The position numbers and the translations under genes were made by a program. Positions 42,209 to 52,200 of a DNA stretch of 64,000 nucleotides are shown here, piece by piece. Each line of letters opens with the position of its first letter. Positions within the stretch are counted from its first letter, which is position 1. The notes under the pieces are model-generated. The model was not told where the DNA came from. It searched no databases and saw only the letters and a list, made by a program, of their open reading frames with translations. Source of the stretch: Burkholderiaceae bacterium (GTDB taxonomy: Bacteria > Pseudomonadota > Gammaproteobacteria > Burkholderiales > Burkholderiaceae); assembly GCA_021166835.1 (NCBI GenBank), contig JAJPEN010000020.1, forward strand, positions 3,465-67,464. The letters run 5' to 3'.

Positions 42209-43531
42209 TCATGGCCGCCCGATCGACTCGTACCGAAACCCCGCCGCCCGCACCATCTGCGGGTCGTACAGGTTGCGTCCGTCGATCAGCACCGGCCGGC
42301 GCATGCGCTCGCGCAGCCGGCGGAAGTCCGGGCTGCGGAACTCGCGCCATTCGGTGACCACGAACAGCACGTCGGCGCCTTCGGCCGCGCGGTACGGATC
42401 GTCCACCGCCTCGAAGCCGCTACGCTGCGCGAGCGCCGCGCGCATGTTCTGCGCGGCCTCCGGGTCGTAGCCTGCCACCGTCGCACCCGCATCGAGCAGG
42501 CTCTCGATCAGCACCTGGCTCGGAGCCTCGCGGATGTCGTCGGTATCGGGCTTGAACGCAAGCCCCCACAGCGCCGCCCGCACGCCTTCGAACCTGCCGT
42601 CGAAAACCCGCGACGCCTTGGCGAAGAGCACATGCTTCTGGCGCTCGTTCACGTCGAAGGCCGCCTTCACGATCGTCAGCGCCGAGTCGTACTCGCCGCT
42701 CGTGCGCAGCAGCGCACGCAGGTCCTTCGGGAAACACGAGCCGCCGAAGCCCGCGCCGGGATAGAGGAAGCTCGCGCCGATCCGGCTGTCGCTGCCGATG
42801 CCGCGGCGCACGTCCTCGATGTCGGCGCCGAGCCGCTCGGCCAGCGCGGCAAGCTCGTTCATGAACGAGATGCGCACGGCGAGCATCGTGTTCGCCGCGT
42901 ACTTCGTCAGCTCGGCCGAGCGTTCGCTCATCACGACGAGCTTCTCGTGATTGCGCGAGAACGGCGCGTACAGGTTGCGCATCACATCGATCGCGCGCGC
43001 ATCGCTCGAGCCGATGACGATGCGGTCCGGTCGCATGAAGTCGCCGATCGCCGCGCCCTCCTTCAGGAACTCGGGGTTCGATACGACCGCATGGCGGACC
43101 TGCACGCCGCGCCGCGCTAGCTCGGCGTCGATCGCCTGGCGCACGCGGTCGGCGGTACCCACCGGTACGGTGCTCTTGTCGACGACGACGACGGGTTCGT
43201 CGATCAGCGCACCGATCGTGCGCGCCACCGCGAGCACGTGCGAGAGGTCGGCAGCGCCATCCTCGTTCGGCGGCGTGCCCACGGCGATGAAGATCACCTC
43301 GGCGTCGCCGATCGCCTCGCGCGCGTCGGTGGTGAAGCGGATGCGGCCGCGCTCGGCGCCGCGCACGATCATCTCGGAGAGGCCCGGTTCGTGGATCGGC
43401 ACTTCGCCGCGGCGCAGCCGTTCGACGCGCGCTTCGTCGACGTCGACGCAGGCGACGTGATTGCCCATCTCGGCGAAACAGGCGGCGGTGACCAGGCCGA
43501 CGTAGCCGGCTCCGAAAACGGCGAGTCTCAT
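42209..43531 (-). CDS. ugd: UDP-glucose 6-dehydrogenase
   Basis: A 440-aa NAD-dependent enzyme oxidising UDP-glucose to UDP-glucuronate. RLAVFGAGYVGLVTAACFAE is the N-terminal nucleotide site, VDKSTVPVGTAD and NPEFLKEGAAI line the active site, PGAGFGGSCFPKDLRALL holds the catalytic Cys, and LWGLAFKPDTDDIREAPS is the C-terminal domain. It lies four bases upstream of the start-proximal end of the epimerase operon partner, in the same direction, so the two probably act together. Confidence 0.96.
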   Translation of the reverse strand: MRLAVFGAGYVGLVTAACFAEMGNHVACVDVDEARVERLRRGEVPIHEPGLSEMIVRGAERGRIRFTTDAREAIGDAEVIFIAVGTPPNEDGAADLSHVLAVARTIGALIDEPVVVVDKSTVPVGTADRVRQAIDAELARRGVQVRHAVVSNPEFLKEGAAIGDFMRPDRIVIGSSDARAIDVMRNLYAPFSRNHEKLVVMSERSAELTKYAANTMLAVRISFMNELAALAERLGADIEDVRRGIGSDSRIGASFLYPGAGFGGSCFPKDLRALLRTSGEYDSALTIVKAAFDVNERQKHVLFAKASRVFDGRFEGVRAALWGLAFKPDTDDIREAPSQVLIESLLDAGATVAGYDPEAAQNMRAALAQRSGFEAVDDPYRAAEGADVLFVVTEWREFRSPDFRRLRERMRRPVLIDGRNLYDPQMVRAAGFRYESIGRP

Positions 43532-43535
43532 GCGT

Positions 43536-44561
43536 TCAGTCGATGCGGTGATAGTGGCGGAACCAGTCGACGAAGGCGCGCAGGCCCGCCTCGAGCGGCG
43601 TGTTCGGCGTGAAGCCCGTCATGCGCGCGAGCTTGGACGTATCCGAATAGGTGCGCTCGACGTCGCCCGGCTGCATGCCGACTTCGTTGCGCTGCGCGCG
43701 CCGGCCGGTGATGCGTTCGAGCAGCGCGAGCAGCTCGTTCACGCTCACCGGATCGCTGCGCCCCAGGTTCACGACCTCGAAGGGCGCCCAGCTGGTGTCG
43801 GGCACGATCGCGTTCCAGTCGTCGGGGTCGGCGGAGCTGACCGGCGCGCGCGGCGCATCGAGCAGCCGCAGCGTCGCTTCGACCGCGTCGTCCACGTAGG
43901 TGAAGTCGCGCGACAGTACGCCGCCGGCATAGACGTCGATCGGCCTGCCCCGCAGCAGCGCGTCGGTGAACTTCCAGATCGCCATGTCGGGGCGACCCCA
44001 GGGGCCGTACACGGTGAAGTAGCGCAGCGCCGTCACCGGCAGCGCGAAAAGATGCGCGTAGCTGTGCGCCATCAGTTCGTTGGCGCGCTTGGTCGCGGCG
44101 TAGAAACTCACCGGATGATCGACCGCGTCGCTCTCGGAGAACGGTAGCTCGCGGTTGGCGCCGTAGACGCTCGAGCTGCTGGCGAAGACGAGGTGCCGCA
44201 CGTGGAGGCGACGGCATGCCTCGAGGATTATGGTCGTGCCGGTGAGATTGCTGTCCGAATACACCAGCGGGTTGGTCAGCGCGTAGCGTACGCCGGCCTG
44301 GGCGGCGAGATGCACGACGCGTTGCGGACGATGGCGGTCGAAGAGCGCGTCGATTGCCGCGCGATCGGCGACGTCGGCTTCGTGGAAGGTGAAGGCGCCG
44401 TGCGTGCGCAGCTGCGCGAGGCGCGCATGCTTGAGCGCGGGGTCGTAGTACGGATTGAGGTTGTCGACGCCGACGACGGCCTCGCCGCGCTCGAGCAGGC
44501 GGCGGGCAACGTGCATGCCGATGAAGCCGGCGGCGCCGGTTACGAGGATGGAAGCGCTCAT
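43536..44561 (-). CDS. NAD-dependent epimerase, UDP-glucuronate 4-epimerase-like
   Basis: A 341-aa extended SDR. SILVTGAAGFIGMHVARRLL binds NAD, DNLNPYYDPALKHARLAQL is the GAE/Cap1J-type insertion, HLAAQAGVRYALTNP, FASSSSVYGANRELPF and FYAATKRANELMAHSY (Tyr-Lys) complete the site. The NPYYD element and the position next to ugd favour conversion of UDP-GlcA to UDP-GalA. It is the first gene of a two-gene unit. Confidence 0.92.
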   Translation of the reverse strand: MSASILVTGAAGFIGMHVARRLLERGEAVVGVDNLNPYYDPALKHARLAQLRTHGAFTFHEADVADRAAIDALFDRHRPQRVVHLAAQAGVRYALTNPLVYSDSNLTGTTIILEACRRLHVRHLVFASSSSVYGANRELPFSESDAVDHPVSFYAATKRANELMAHSYAHLFALPVTALRYFTVYGPWGRPDMAIWKFTDALLRGRPIDVYAGGVLSRDFTYVDDAVEATLRLLDAPRAPVSSADPDDWNAIVPDTSWAPFEVVNLGRSDPVSVNELLALLERITGRRAQRNEVGMQPGDVERTYSDTSKLARMTGFTPNTPLEAGLRAFVDWFRHYHRID

Positions 44562-44604
44562 GCCATGCAGCGGCGCACGCTACCGCCTCCACGCCGGCAA
44601 GCCG

Positions 44605-44668
44605 CGCTACCGATTGAAGCGTTTTCGCGCGTGGAACGGATTCCACGACGGGAAACGCTACGTTCTGA
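44605..44668. repeat. Nested palindromic repeat, copy 2
   Basis: Inner hairpin CGTGGAA-CGGA-TTCCACG (44630-44647) lies within arms AGCGTTT (44618-44624) and AAACGCT (44653-44659). The left flank GCGCTACCGATTGAAG matches the corresponding part of copy 1 (GAGCTACCGAATGATG), and the inner core is nearly the same. Like copy 1, it lies just beyond the stop of a MazF-type gene. Confidence 0.5.
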
Positions 44669-44731
44669 AGCCCGAGTCTCCGATCCGAACGCGCCGGGCG
44701 CGCGCGAGCGGGCAATTTCGGCAACTTGCAC

Positions 44732-45055
44732 CTACGCAATCCCCAGAAAAACAGCCAAGGCGCGTTCCACCGTATTCATGACGCCTTCGCTCACCGTACC
44801 GAGGATCGCGCCGATCTTCCTGCGCGGCACTGTCTGGATCCTGTCGACCATGACCTGCGACGGCAATCGAAGGCCGTTCGACGGATCCGGAGACAGATCG
44901 ATCCTGAAGATCGGCGCATCTGACCGATCACTGGTGATCGGCAGAACGGTAACCGAAGGATGCTGGTCGAAAAGATCCGACTGGATGACGACAGCCGGCC
45001 GTGGCTTTCCGTAATCCCCCGACATCGCAACGGCGACGATGTCGCCGCGCTTCAT
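44732..45055 (-). CDS. MazF/PemK-type toxin
   Basis: A 107-aa endoribonuclease candidate. MKRGDIVAVAMSGDYGKPRP has the RGD and K-P-R-P motifs of MazF, followed by AVVIQSDLF and VTVLPITSD. MVDRIQTVPRRKIG is the conserved second half. Overlaps the antitoxin stop as ATGA. Confidence 0.92.
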   Translation of the reverse strand: MKRGDIVAVAMSGDYGKPRPAVVIQSDLFDQHPSVTVLPITSDRSDAPIFRIDLSPDPSNGLRLPSQVMVDRIQTVPRRKIGAILGTVSEGVMNTVERALAVFLGIA

Positions 45056-45261
45056 TTCCAGCCGTCCCTATCGGAAACCTCCTGCAGCCAACCCAGGATC
45101 TCCTCCTCCCGCGGATCGCCGAGAAGCGAGAGCGATTGGCGCCGGCACTCCGCGATGAAGGCAGGATCGCGGGTATCGGGAACCCACAGCTGAACCGGCC
45201 GGAGACCGGCAGCCCGAAGCGCTTCACGATGACGGCGAACCCGGTCGGCGCTGGAACTCAT
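45052..45261 (-). CDS. MazE-like antitoxin (DUF3018)
   Basis: A 69-aa antitoxin. ADRVRRHREALRAAGLRPVQ and WVPDTRDPAFIAECRRQS are the DUF3018 core, followed by ILGWLQEVSDRDGWK. It overlaps the MazF start as ATGA. The ATG at 45261 was chosen; one at 45288 would add nine basic residues. Confidence 0.85.
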   Translation of the reverse strand: MSSSADRVRRHREALRAAGLRPVQLWVPDTRDPAFIAECRRQSLSLLGDPREEEILGWLQEVSDRDGWK

Positions 45262-45299
45262 TCTCGATCTCCGACGGGAGCGTTTCATGTAACGAAATT

Positions 45300-46691
45300 C
45301 TACCGCCTTGCCTCCCCGCCGTCGATCGGCCGTTCCTCGTAAGCCACCCGCCCCTCCACCACCGTCGCCCGCACCCGCCCGAGCACCTCGTAGCCCAGAT
45401 ACGGCGTGTGCCGGCTCTGGCTGCACAGCGTCTCCCTCGATACCTTCCAGTGCGCGTCCGGATCGAACACGCACAGGTCCGCCGGCATGCCGACCGCGAC
45501 GCTCCCCGCGACATCCGCGATTCCTAGCACCGCAGCCGAACGCTGGGTGATCTTCGCCAGCGCCGCGCGCAGCCCGGTCTTCGTCTCGCTCGCCCACTTC
45601 AACGTCAGCGGCAGCAGCAGCTCGAGCGCCGTCACGCCCGGCTCGGCTTCGGCGAAAGGCAGCTGCTTCGCGTCGTCGTCCACCGGTGTGTGGTCGGAGC
45701 AGATCGCGTCGATCGTTCCATCGGCGAGCGCCGCGCGTATCGCATCGCGATCGGGCGCCGCACGAAACGGCGGATCCACGCGCAGGTGACTGTCGAAGTG
45801 ACCGATGTCCACGTCGATCAGGTGCAGGTGATGCACTGCGACGTCGGCCGTCACCGGCAGTCCTTCCGCCTTCGCGCGCCGCACCAGTTCGATACCCGCC
45901 GCCGACGACAGCCGGCACAGATGCACACGACAACCCGTGTCGCGCACGAGATCGAGGATCGTGTGGATCGCGATCGTCTCGGCGACCACCGGAATGCCGG
46001 AAAGCCCGAGCCGCGCGGCGACCACGCCCGCATGCGCGACGCCGCCGCGCGACAGATGCGGATCCTGCGGCTGCAGCCAGACCGTGTAGCCGAAGGTGTT
46101 CGCGTACTGCATCGCGCGCTGCAGCACCTGCGTGTCGAGCACCGGTGCAAGCGCCTGCGAGAAACCCACGCAACCGGCCTCGGCGAGCTGCGCCATTTCG
46201 GTGATCACCTCGCCGGCCAGCCGCAGCGTGAGCGCGCCGAGCGGGTACAGGTGTGCGAGGTCGAGTCCGCGGGCGCGGTGCTTCAACATCTCGACGAGGC
46301 CCGGTTCGTCCAGCGGCGGGTCGGTGTCCGGCGGGCACGACAGCGACGTGACGCCGCCGGCCAGCGCCGCGTGCATCTCCGACTCGAGCGTCGCGCGATA
46401 CTCGAAACCGGGCTCGCGCAGGCGCGCAGCGAGGTCGACCAGGCCCGGCGCAACGACCAGGCCGCGCGCGTCGATCGTGCGCTGCGCACGAAACGCGTCG
46501 GGCGGCGCGCCGATCGCGAGGACGCGTCCGTCGGCGACGTGCACGTCGACCGTGCGATCGACGCCCGACGCCGGATCGACCACGCGGCCGCCGACGATCG
46601 ACAGGCGCAGCGCGCCCGGACGCCCGCCCTCGCCGTGATCGACGTTCGCCGTCGCCGCCGGCGCGCGCCCGCCGTTGCGATCGATGCTCAT
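45300..46691 (-). CDS. Dihydroorotase-like protein, probably non-catalytic (PyrC'/PyrX)
   Basis: A 463-aa amidohydrolase-fold protein in the position of pyrC after pyrB. In active class I dihydroorotases the first zinc motif reads DxHxHxR; here it is [11 protein letters not shown] (about residues 78-88), so both His are replaced. The later [15 protein letters not shown] is kept. Such PyrC' proteins are needed as scaffolds for the aspartate transcarbamoylase in Pseudomonas-type complexes, with the real dihydroorotase elsewhere. It overlaps pyrB as ATGA, consistent with complex formation. Confidence 0.88.
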   Translation of the reverse strand: MSIDRNGGRAPAATANVDHGEGGRPGALRLSIVGGRVVDPASGVDRTVDVHVADGRVLAIGAPPDAFRAQRTIDARGLVVAPGLVDLAARLREPGFEYRATLESEMHAALAGGVTSLSCPPDTDPPLDEPGLVEMLKHRARGLDLAHLYPLGALTLRLAGEVITEMAQLAEAGCVGFSQALAPVLDTQVLQRAMQYANTFGYTVWLQPQDPHLSRGGVAHAGVVAARLGLSGIPVVAETIAIHTILDLVRDTGCRVHLCRLSSAAGIELVRRAKAEGLPVTADVAVHHLHLIDVDIGHFDSHLRVDPPFRAAPDRDAIRAALADGTIDAICSDHTPVDDDAKQLPFAEAEPGVTALELLLPLTLKWASETKTGLRAALAKITQRSAAVLGIADVAGSVAVGMPADLCVFDPDAHWKVSRETLCSQSRHTPYLGYEVLGRVRATVVEGRVAYEERPIDGGEARR

Positions 46692-47674
46692 GCCTGCGAC
46701 TGCCCCAGAAGGCTCATCACCGCCATCCGCACGGCGATACCGAAAGTGACCTGGTCGAGGATCACCGATTGCGGGCCATCGGCCACCGCCGAGTCGATCT
46801 CGACGCCGCGGTTCATCGGCCCCGGGTGCATGACGATGCAATCGGGCGCCGCGAGCGCGAGCTTCTCCTCGGTCAGCCCGTAGTGCTTGAAGTACTCCTG
46901 CGCCGAAGGCAGCAGCGCGCCGCGCATCCGCTCGTTCTGCAGCCGCAGCATGATGACGGCATCGACGCCGCGCAGTCCTTCGCGCATGTCGGTGTACACC
47001 TTCAGCCCGAGTTCCTCGAGGCCGCCGGGCAGCAGCGTGTGCGGGCCGATGGCGCGCACTTCGGGAACGCCGAGCGTGGTGAGCGCGTGGATGTCGGAGC
47101 GCGCGACGCGCGAATGCAGGATGTCGCCGACGACGGCCACCGTGAGCTGGGTGAAGTCGCCCTTGAAGTGGCGGATCGTGTACATGTCGAGCAGCCCCTG
47201 CGTGGGGTGCGCGTGCCGTCCGTCGCCGGCGTTGATCACGTTCACGTGCGGCGCATGCCCGCGCATGCGCTCGATGTGCTGCGCGATGAGGTAGGGCGCG
47301 CCGCTTTGCGCATGCCGCACGACGAACATGTCGGCGTGCATCGCCATCAGGTTGTCGATCGTGTCGAGCAGCGACTCGCCCTTCGACGTCGACGACGTGT
47401 TGATGTTCAGGTTGATGACGTCGGCCGACAACCGCTTGGCGGCGATCTCGAAAGTGGTGCGCGTGCGCGTCGAGTTCTCGAAGAACAGGTTGAACACCGA
47501 CTTGCCGCGCAGCAGCGGCACCTTCTTCACTTCGCGCGCCGACACGCCGACGAAGCTCGACGCCGTATCGAGGATGTGATGGATCAGCTCGCGCGGCAGC
47601 CCTTCGATCGTCAGCAGATGCCGCAGCTCGCCTTTCTCGTTCAGTTGCGGGTGGCGCATCGGCATCGGCCTCAT
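46688..47674 (-). CDS. pyrB: Aspartate carbamoyltransferase catalytic subunit
   Basis: A 328-aa enzyme making carbamoyl-aspartate in pyrimidine synthesis. [19 protein letters not shown] holds the carbamoyl-phosphate loop (about residues 66-84). [19 protein letters not shown] and [14 protein letters not shown] are the other family signatures. The first ATG at 47674 was chosen; internal Met at residues 4 and 6 are alternatives. It lies eight bases after pyrR. Confidence 0.96.
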   Translation of the reverse strand: MRPMPMRHPQLNEKGELRHLLTIEGLPRELIHHILDTASSFVGVSAREVKKVPLLRGKSVFNLFFENSTRTRTTFEIAAKRLSADVINLNINTSSTSKGESLLDTIDNLMAMHADMFVVRHAQSGAPYLIAQHIERMRGHAPHVNVINAGDGRHAHPTQGLLDMYTIRHFKGDFTQLTVAVVGDILHSRVARSDIHALTTLGVPEVRAIGPHTLLPGGLEELGLKVYTDMREGLRGVDAVIMLRLQNERMRGALLPSAQEYFKHYGLTEEKLALAAPDCIVMHPGPMNRGVEIDSAVADGPQSVILDQVTFGIAVRMAVMSLLGQSQA

Positions 47675-47682
47675 TGCCCCCG

Positions 47683-48177
47683 TCACTCGATGCGCAGCGA
47701 GAAGCGGCCCTGCCCGTCGCGCGCGAACGCGTAGTTGCGCGGCGCGGCCAGCGGCTGCACGGCGCCGCAATAGCGCGCCTCGATCGGCAGCTCGCGCCCG
47801 CCCCGGTCGAGCAGCACGGCAAGCTCGATGCGCGCCGGGCGGCCGTAGTCGAACAGCTCGTTCATCGCCGCGCGCACGGTGCGCCCGGTGTACAGGATGT
47901 CGTCGACGAGAACAATGTCGGCGCCGTCCACCTCGAAAGGCAGTTCGGTGCCCTTCATCTCGCCCGGCAATCCGCGGCGGCCGTAGTCGTCTCGGTGAAA
48001 AGCGCTCGACAGCGTGCCGAGCGGCCGTTCGAGACCGAGGTCGGCGTGCAATCGCTCGGCGATCCACGCGCCTCCGCTGTGGATGCCGATCAGCGACACG
48101 TCGCGGCCGGCGATGCCCGCGCGCACGTCGCTGAGCAGCCGCGCGTAGAGCGCCTCGGCATCGGGGGTCGCGTTCAT
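47683..48177 (-). CDS. pyrR: Pyrimidine operon regulator / uracil phosphoribosyltransferase-like
   Basis: A 164-aa PRT-fold protein. [20 protein letters not shown] starts the fold and [21 protein letters not shown] is the PRPP-binding motif (about residues 88-108). In Gram-positives PyrR binds mRNA to attenuate the pyr operon; in betaproteobacteria its position before pyrB suggests a role in pyrimidine control, but attenuation sites were not found here. Confidence 0.92.
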   Translation of the reverse strand: MNATPDAEALYARLLSDVRAGIAGRDVSLIGIHSGGAWIAERLHADLGLERPLGTLSSAFHRDDYGRRGLPGEMKGTELPFEVDGADIVLVDDILYTGRTVRAAMNELFDYGRPARIELAVLLDRGGRELPIEARYCGAVQPLAAPRNYAFARDGQGRFSLRIE

Positions 48178-48193
48178 CCGGAAACGGGCGGGA

Positions 48194-48601
48194 TCAGCAG
48201 TGGGACAGGTATTGTCGCAGGATTATCGCCGCGGCTTCGGCGTCGTCGGCGCCGCGTCGTCCGCGCGCCGCGAGAACGGCCTCGGCTTCCAGGCTCGAGC
48301 CGCTCTCGTCGACCAGCTCGACCGGCAGGCGGAACCGGCCGGACAGTTGCCGCGCGAAGCGCTCGCAGCGCGCCGCGGTCTCGCGCACGTTGTCGCTCCC
48401 TGCGGGGCATACCGCGGGCCGCCCGACCACGAGCACGTCCGGGCGCCACTGCTCCACGAGCGCGGCGATCGCCTTCCAGCGCTGCGCGAGCGGTTCCGCA
48501 TCGACGATCGCGAGCGCCTCGGCCGTGCACGTGACCGTGTTCCCCACCGCCACGCCGATGCGCAACCGCCCGAAATCGAATCCGAGCAGCGTCTGCGGCA
48601 A
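48194..48601 (-). CDS. ruvX: Holliday junction resolvase-like / pre-16S rRNA nuclease
   Basis: A 135-aa YqgF protein with the RNase H-like fold. TLLGFDFGRLRIGVAVGN (Asp 9 region), VLVVGRP and LVDESGSSLEAEAVL are the conserved catalytic segments; DDAEAAAIILRQYL ends the domain with an acidic site. It processes the 5' end of 16S rRNA. It starts one base after the yqgE stop. Confidence 0.95.
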   Translation of the reverse strand: MPQTLLGFDFGRLRIGVAVGNTVTCTAEALAIVDAEPLAQRWKAIAALVEQWRPDVLVVGRPAVCPAGSDNVRETAARCERFARQLSGRFRLPVELVDESGSSLEAEAVLAARGRRGADDAEAAAIILRQYLSHC

Positions 48602-48602
48602 A

Positions 48603-49172
48603 TCAGGCGTGCCCGGCCGACATCGACAGGAAGGCGGGATCGATTCCGAGCAGGCGGTAGGCGCCGGGCAGCCGCTCCTCGATCGGCGTGTCGAAGATCA
48701 GCTCGCTGGTGGCGGGAACGCTGAGCCAGGAGTTGCGGCCGATCTCTTCCTCGAGCTGCCCCGGGCCCCAGCCGGCATAGCCGAGCGTGACGATCATCCG
48801 CTGCGGACCCGTGCCTTCGGCCACCGCTTCGAGGACATCCTTGGACGACGTGAGGCCCAGCCCGTCGCCCACGGTGACCGTGGAGTTCCACTCGCCGACC
48901 GGCTCGTGCAGCACGAAGCCCCGGTCCATCTGCACCGGGCCGCCGAAGAGCACCGGCGCGGAGGCGAGCGGCGCGATCTCGAGCTTCAGGTCGATGCGTT
49001 CGAACAGCGTGGCGAGGTCGATCTGCATCGGCCGGTTGATCACCAGGCCGAGCGCGCCCTTCGGGCTGTGCTCGGCGATGAAAACGACGGCACCGCCGAA
49101 GTTCGAGTCGCTCAGGCTGGGCATCGCGATCAGGAACTGGTTGGTGAAATCGGCGCTTGCGCTCGAAGCCAT
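48603..49172 (-). CDS. YqgE/AlgH family protein (UPF0301)
   Basis: A 189-aa protein of unknown biochemical role. NQFLIAMPSLSDSNFGGAVV, FIAEHSPKGALGLVINRP and FGGPVQMDRGFVLH are the UPF0301 hallmarks. The ATG at 49172 begins MASSASADFT; the longer frame to 49205 is less likely. In many betaproteobacteria, as here, it is the first gene before ruvX, pyrR and pyrB. Confidence 0.93.
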   Translation of the reverse strand: MASSASADFTNQFLIAMPSLSDSNFGGAVVFIAEHSPKGALGLVINRPMQIDLATLFERIDLKLEIAPLASAPVLFGGPVQMDRGFVLHEPVGEWNSTVTVGDGLGLTSSKDVLEAVAEGTGPQRMIVTLGYAGWGPGQLEEEIGRNSWLSVPATSELIFDTPIEERLPGAYRLLGIDPAFLSMSAGHA

Positions 49173-49227
49173 GACCCGATTGTAAAGAGGTGCCCCGAAC
49201 GGCACAACGGAGGAGAGGTTCAGCCTC

Positions 49228-52200
49228 CTAGGACGCCTGCGCGCGCGCCTTGCGCTCGCGTACGAAATCGGCCACGTGCCCGAGCAATTCGTCGTCCCGA
49301 TACGGCTTGCCGAGGTAGACGTTCACGCCCAGCGACATCGCGTGATTGCGATGCTTGTCGGCCATGCGCGACGTGATCATGACGATCGGGATGTCGTGCA
49401 GCCGCTCGTCGGCGCGAACGTTGCGCGTGAGATCGAAGCCGTCCATGCGCGGCATCTCGATGTCGACGAGCATCACGTCGGGCTGTCGATCCTGCAGCTG
49501 CCGCATCGCATCGACGCCGTCCTTCGCCAGCATCACCTCGTAGCCCTCCCGCACGAGCAGGCGCTGCGTGACCTTGCGTACGGTCAGCGAGTCGTCGACC
49601 ACCATCACCGTGGGCGGCGCCTCGGCGAGCGCGCGCCGACCACTGCCGGCCGGGCGCTCGACCCACAGGTCGCCCAGCACCTGTTGCGCCAGGCGTGCGG
49701 CGTTCAGGATCAGGACGACCTCGCCGTCGCCCAGCACCGTGGCACCGCCGACGCCAGGCACGCGGGCGACCTGCGAGCCGACGTTCTTGACGACGACTTC
49801 CTGGTTGCGGCTCACCGCGTCTACGTGCATCGCCAGTCGCAGCGAACCGGAGCGCACGACGACGACCGGCGACAGGTGCTGCGCCAGCGGACGCCGGTCG
49901 TCCAGGCCGACAAGTGCGCCGAGGTAGTGAACCGGAACCCGCGCGCCCTGCCATTCGATCGAACCGTCGTCGTACGCGGCGGCCAGCGCCTGCGGCTTGA
50001 GCTGCAGCACCTGCTCGACGCTCGACGACGGAATCGCGTAGCGCGTCGCGCCGACCGTGACGACGACCACCTGCGCGATCGCCAGCGTGAGCGGAAGATG
50101 CACGGTGAAGCGCGTGCCCCGGCCGGCCTGCGAATCGATGTCGATGCGTCCGCCGAGGCTCTGTACTTCGGAGAGAACGACGTCGGCGCCCACGCCTCGG
50201 CCGGCGAGTTCGGTGACCTCGCTTGCCGTCGAGAAGCCCGGCGCGAAGATCATCTCGCTCAGCTCGCGCTCGGAAGGCTGCGCGTCGGGCTCGACGAGTC
50301 CGATCTCCCGTGCACGCGCGAGGATCTTCGCGTAATCGAGCCCCCGGCCGTCGTCCGCGAAGAGCAGCACGACCTCGTTGCCCTCCTGGCGCACTTCGAC
50401 CCGGATCTCGCCGGTCTCCGCCTTGCCGCCGGCGAGCCGCTCGTCCGACGCTTCGACGCCGTGCGCCACCGCGTTGCGCAGCAGGTGCTCGATCGGCGCC
50501 ACCATCCGTTCGAGCACGCCGCGATCGATCTCGACCGATGCGCCGCGCACGTCCAGCGATACCCGCTTGCCGGCGTCCTTCGCCGCCTGGCGCACCACCC
50601 GGTACAGCCGATCGGAGATCGTGCCGAACTGCACCATGCGCATGCGCATCAGGTTCTGCTGCAGGTCGCGCAGCACCTGCGCATGACGCAGCATGTCCTG
50701 CGAGGCGCCGTCGAGGCTGCGCATCGCGTTCGTCTGCACGGTGGCGACGTCGTTCACCGACTCCGCCAGCATGCGCGTAAGTTCCTGGAAGCGCGTATAG
50801 CGGTCGAACTCCAGCGGGTCGAAATCTCCCTTCGTTTCCTTCTGCTGCGCGATGCGCGTCTGGATCTGCGATTCGGCCTGGATCTCCACTTCGCGCAGTT
50901 GCGCGTGCAGTCGCGCGACGTTCTCCGTGAGGTCCTGCAGCGCCTGGCGCATCGCGCCCAGTTCGTTCTCGATGCGCGCGCGCGCGATCGACACCTCGCC
51001 GGATTCGTTGACCGCGCGCTCGAGCAGATCGGCACGCACGCGCACCAGCGAAGAACCCGCTGGCGCGGCAGGGATCCGGGGAGCGCTGCGGCGTTCGATG
51101 ACCGCCGGCGGTGCAGGCCGTACGGTCTCCTCCGGCGGCGTCGCATCGGGTTGCGGCGCATCGGCGTCGCTCGCGGCGACGGCCGGCTCCGCGGGCGACA
51201 CCTCGACGAGGGCAGCCTGCGGTGCGCGATCTCGAATCGCCTCGAACAGCGCGACCACCGCGTCGTGGTCGGCCACCAGTTCGTCGATCAGCGCATGCGG
51301 CACGACGGTGAGCACGCTCGCCGCCTCGATGCGCGTCTCCATCTCGTGCACGCGCTGCCCGAGCGTCATCGCGCCGGCCATCCGCGCGCTGCCCTTGACC
51401 GTGTGCAGGTCGCGCATCAGCTGCTGCGGCAGCGAGCGATCATCGGGAGTCGCCTGCCAGCTGCGCAGATTCTCCCCGATGCGCGGCAGCTGGTCGCTCG
51501 CTTCCTCGAGGAAGATCGGCAGCAGATCGGCGTCGAGTTCCTCGTTCGACTCGCCGGCGGCGGCAACCAGCTGCACGCGCGCTGCTCGCGGATCCCAGCG
51601 CGCGGCAAGGGCATGCGCGAGCGCGAAAGCATCGGGCTCCGGCCGCGGCTCGTGTCCGGCCGCGAACTGGTGGAGCATCGCGCGCACCCGCTCGAGCGCC
51701 TGCGCGTAGTCGTCCAGATCCGCCGGCGCGAGGGCGCGCGCCTGCGAGCGCTGGCGCAACAGGAAGGTCTCGAGCTGCTCGGCGATCGTGTGCACCTCGT
51801 CGAGCTGCACGAGCGCCGCGCTGCCCTTGAGCGAATGCATCGCCCGCTGGGCCGCTTCGGTCGCGCTGCGTTCGGGCTGCAGCGCCCAGTCGTCCGCGTC
51901 GGCGCTCAGCGCAGCGACGATGTCATCGGCTTCGGAAAGGAAGATCTCGTACAGCGAGCGGCTGATCGATCGATCGCCGATGTGGACCTCGTCGGCGACG
52001 GCTTCGATTTCTTTGATCGGCTCCGGCGCCGCTTCGACCGCCTCGTTCGACGCTTCGACCGCCCGGTGTTCCTCGACCGCCTCGATCGCCGGTGCCGCTT
52101 CCTCCTCTCGCCCTTCGCGCAGCGCCGTCGCCGCAGCGACGACCGGCGCCGGATCGATCGCAACCGTCGCGTCGACCTGCAGCGTATCGACCCAGCCCAT

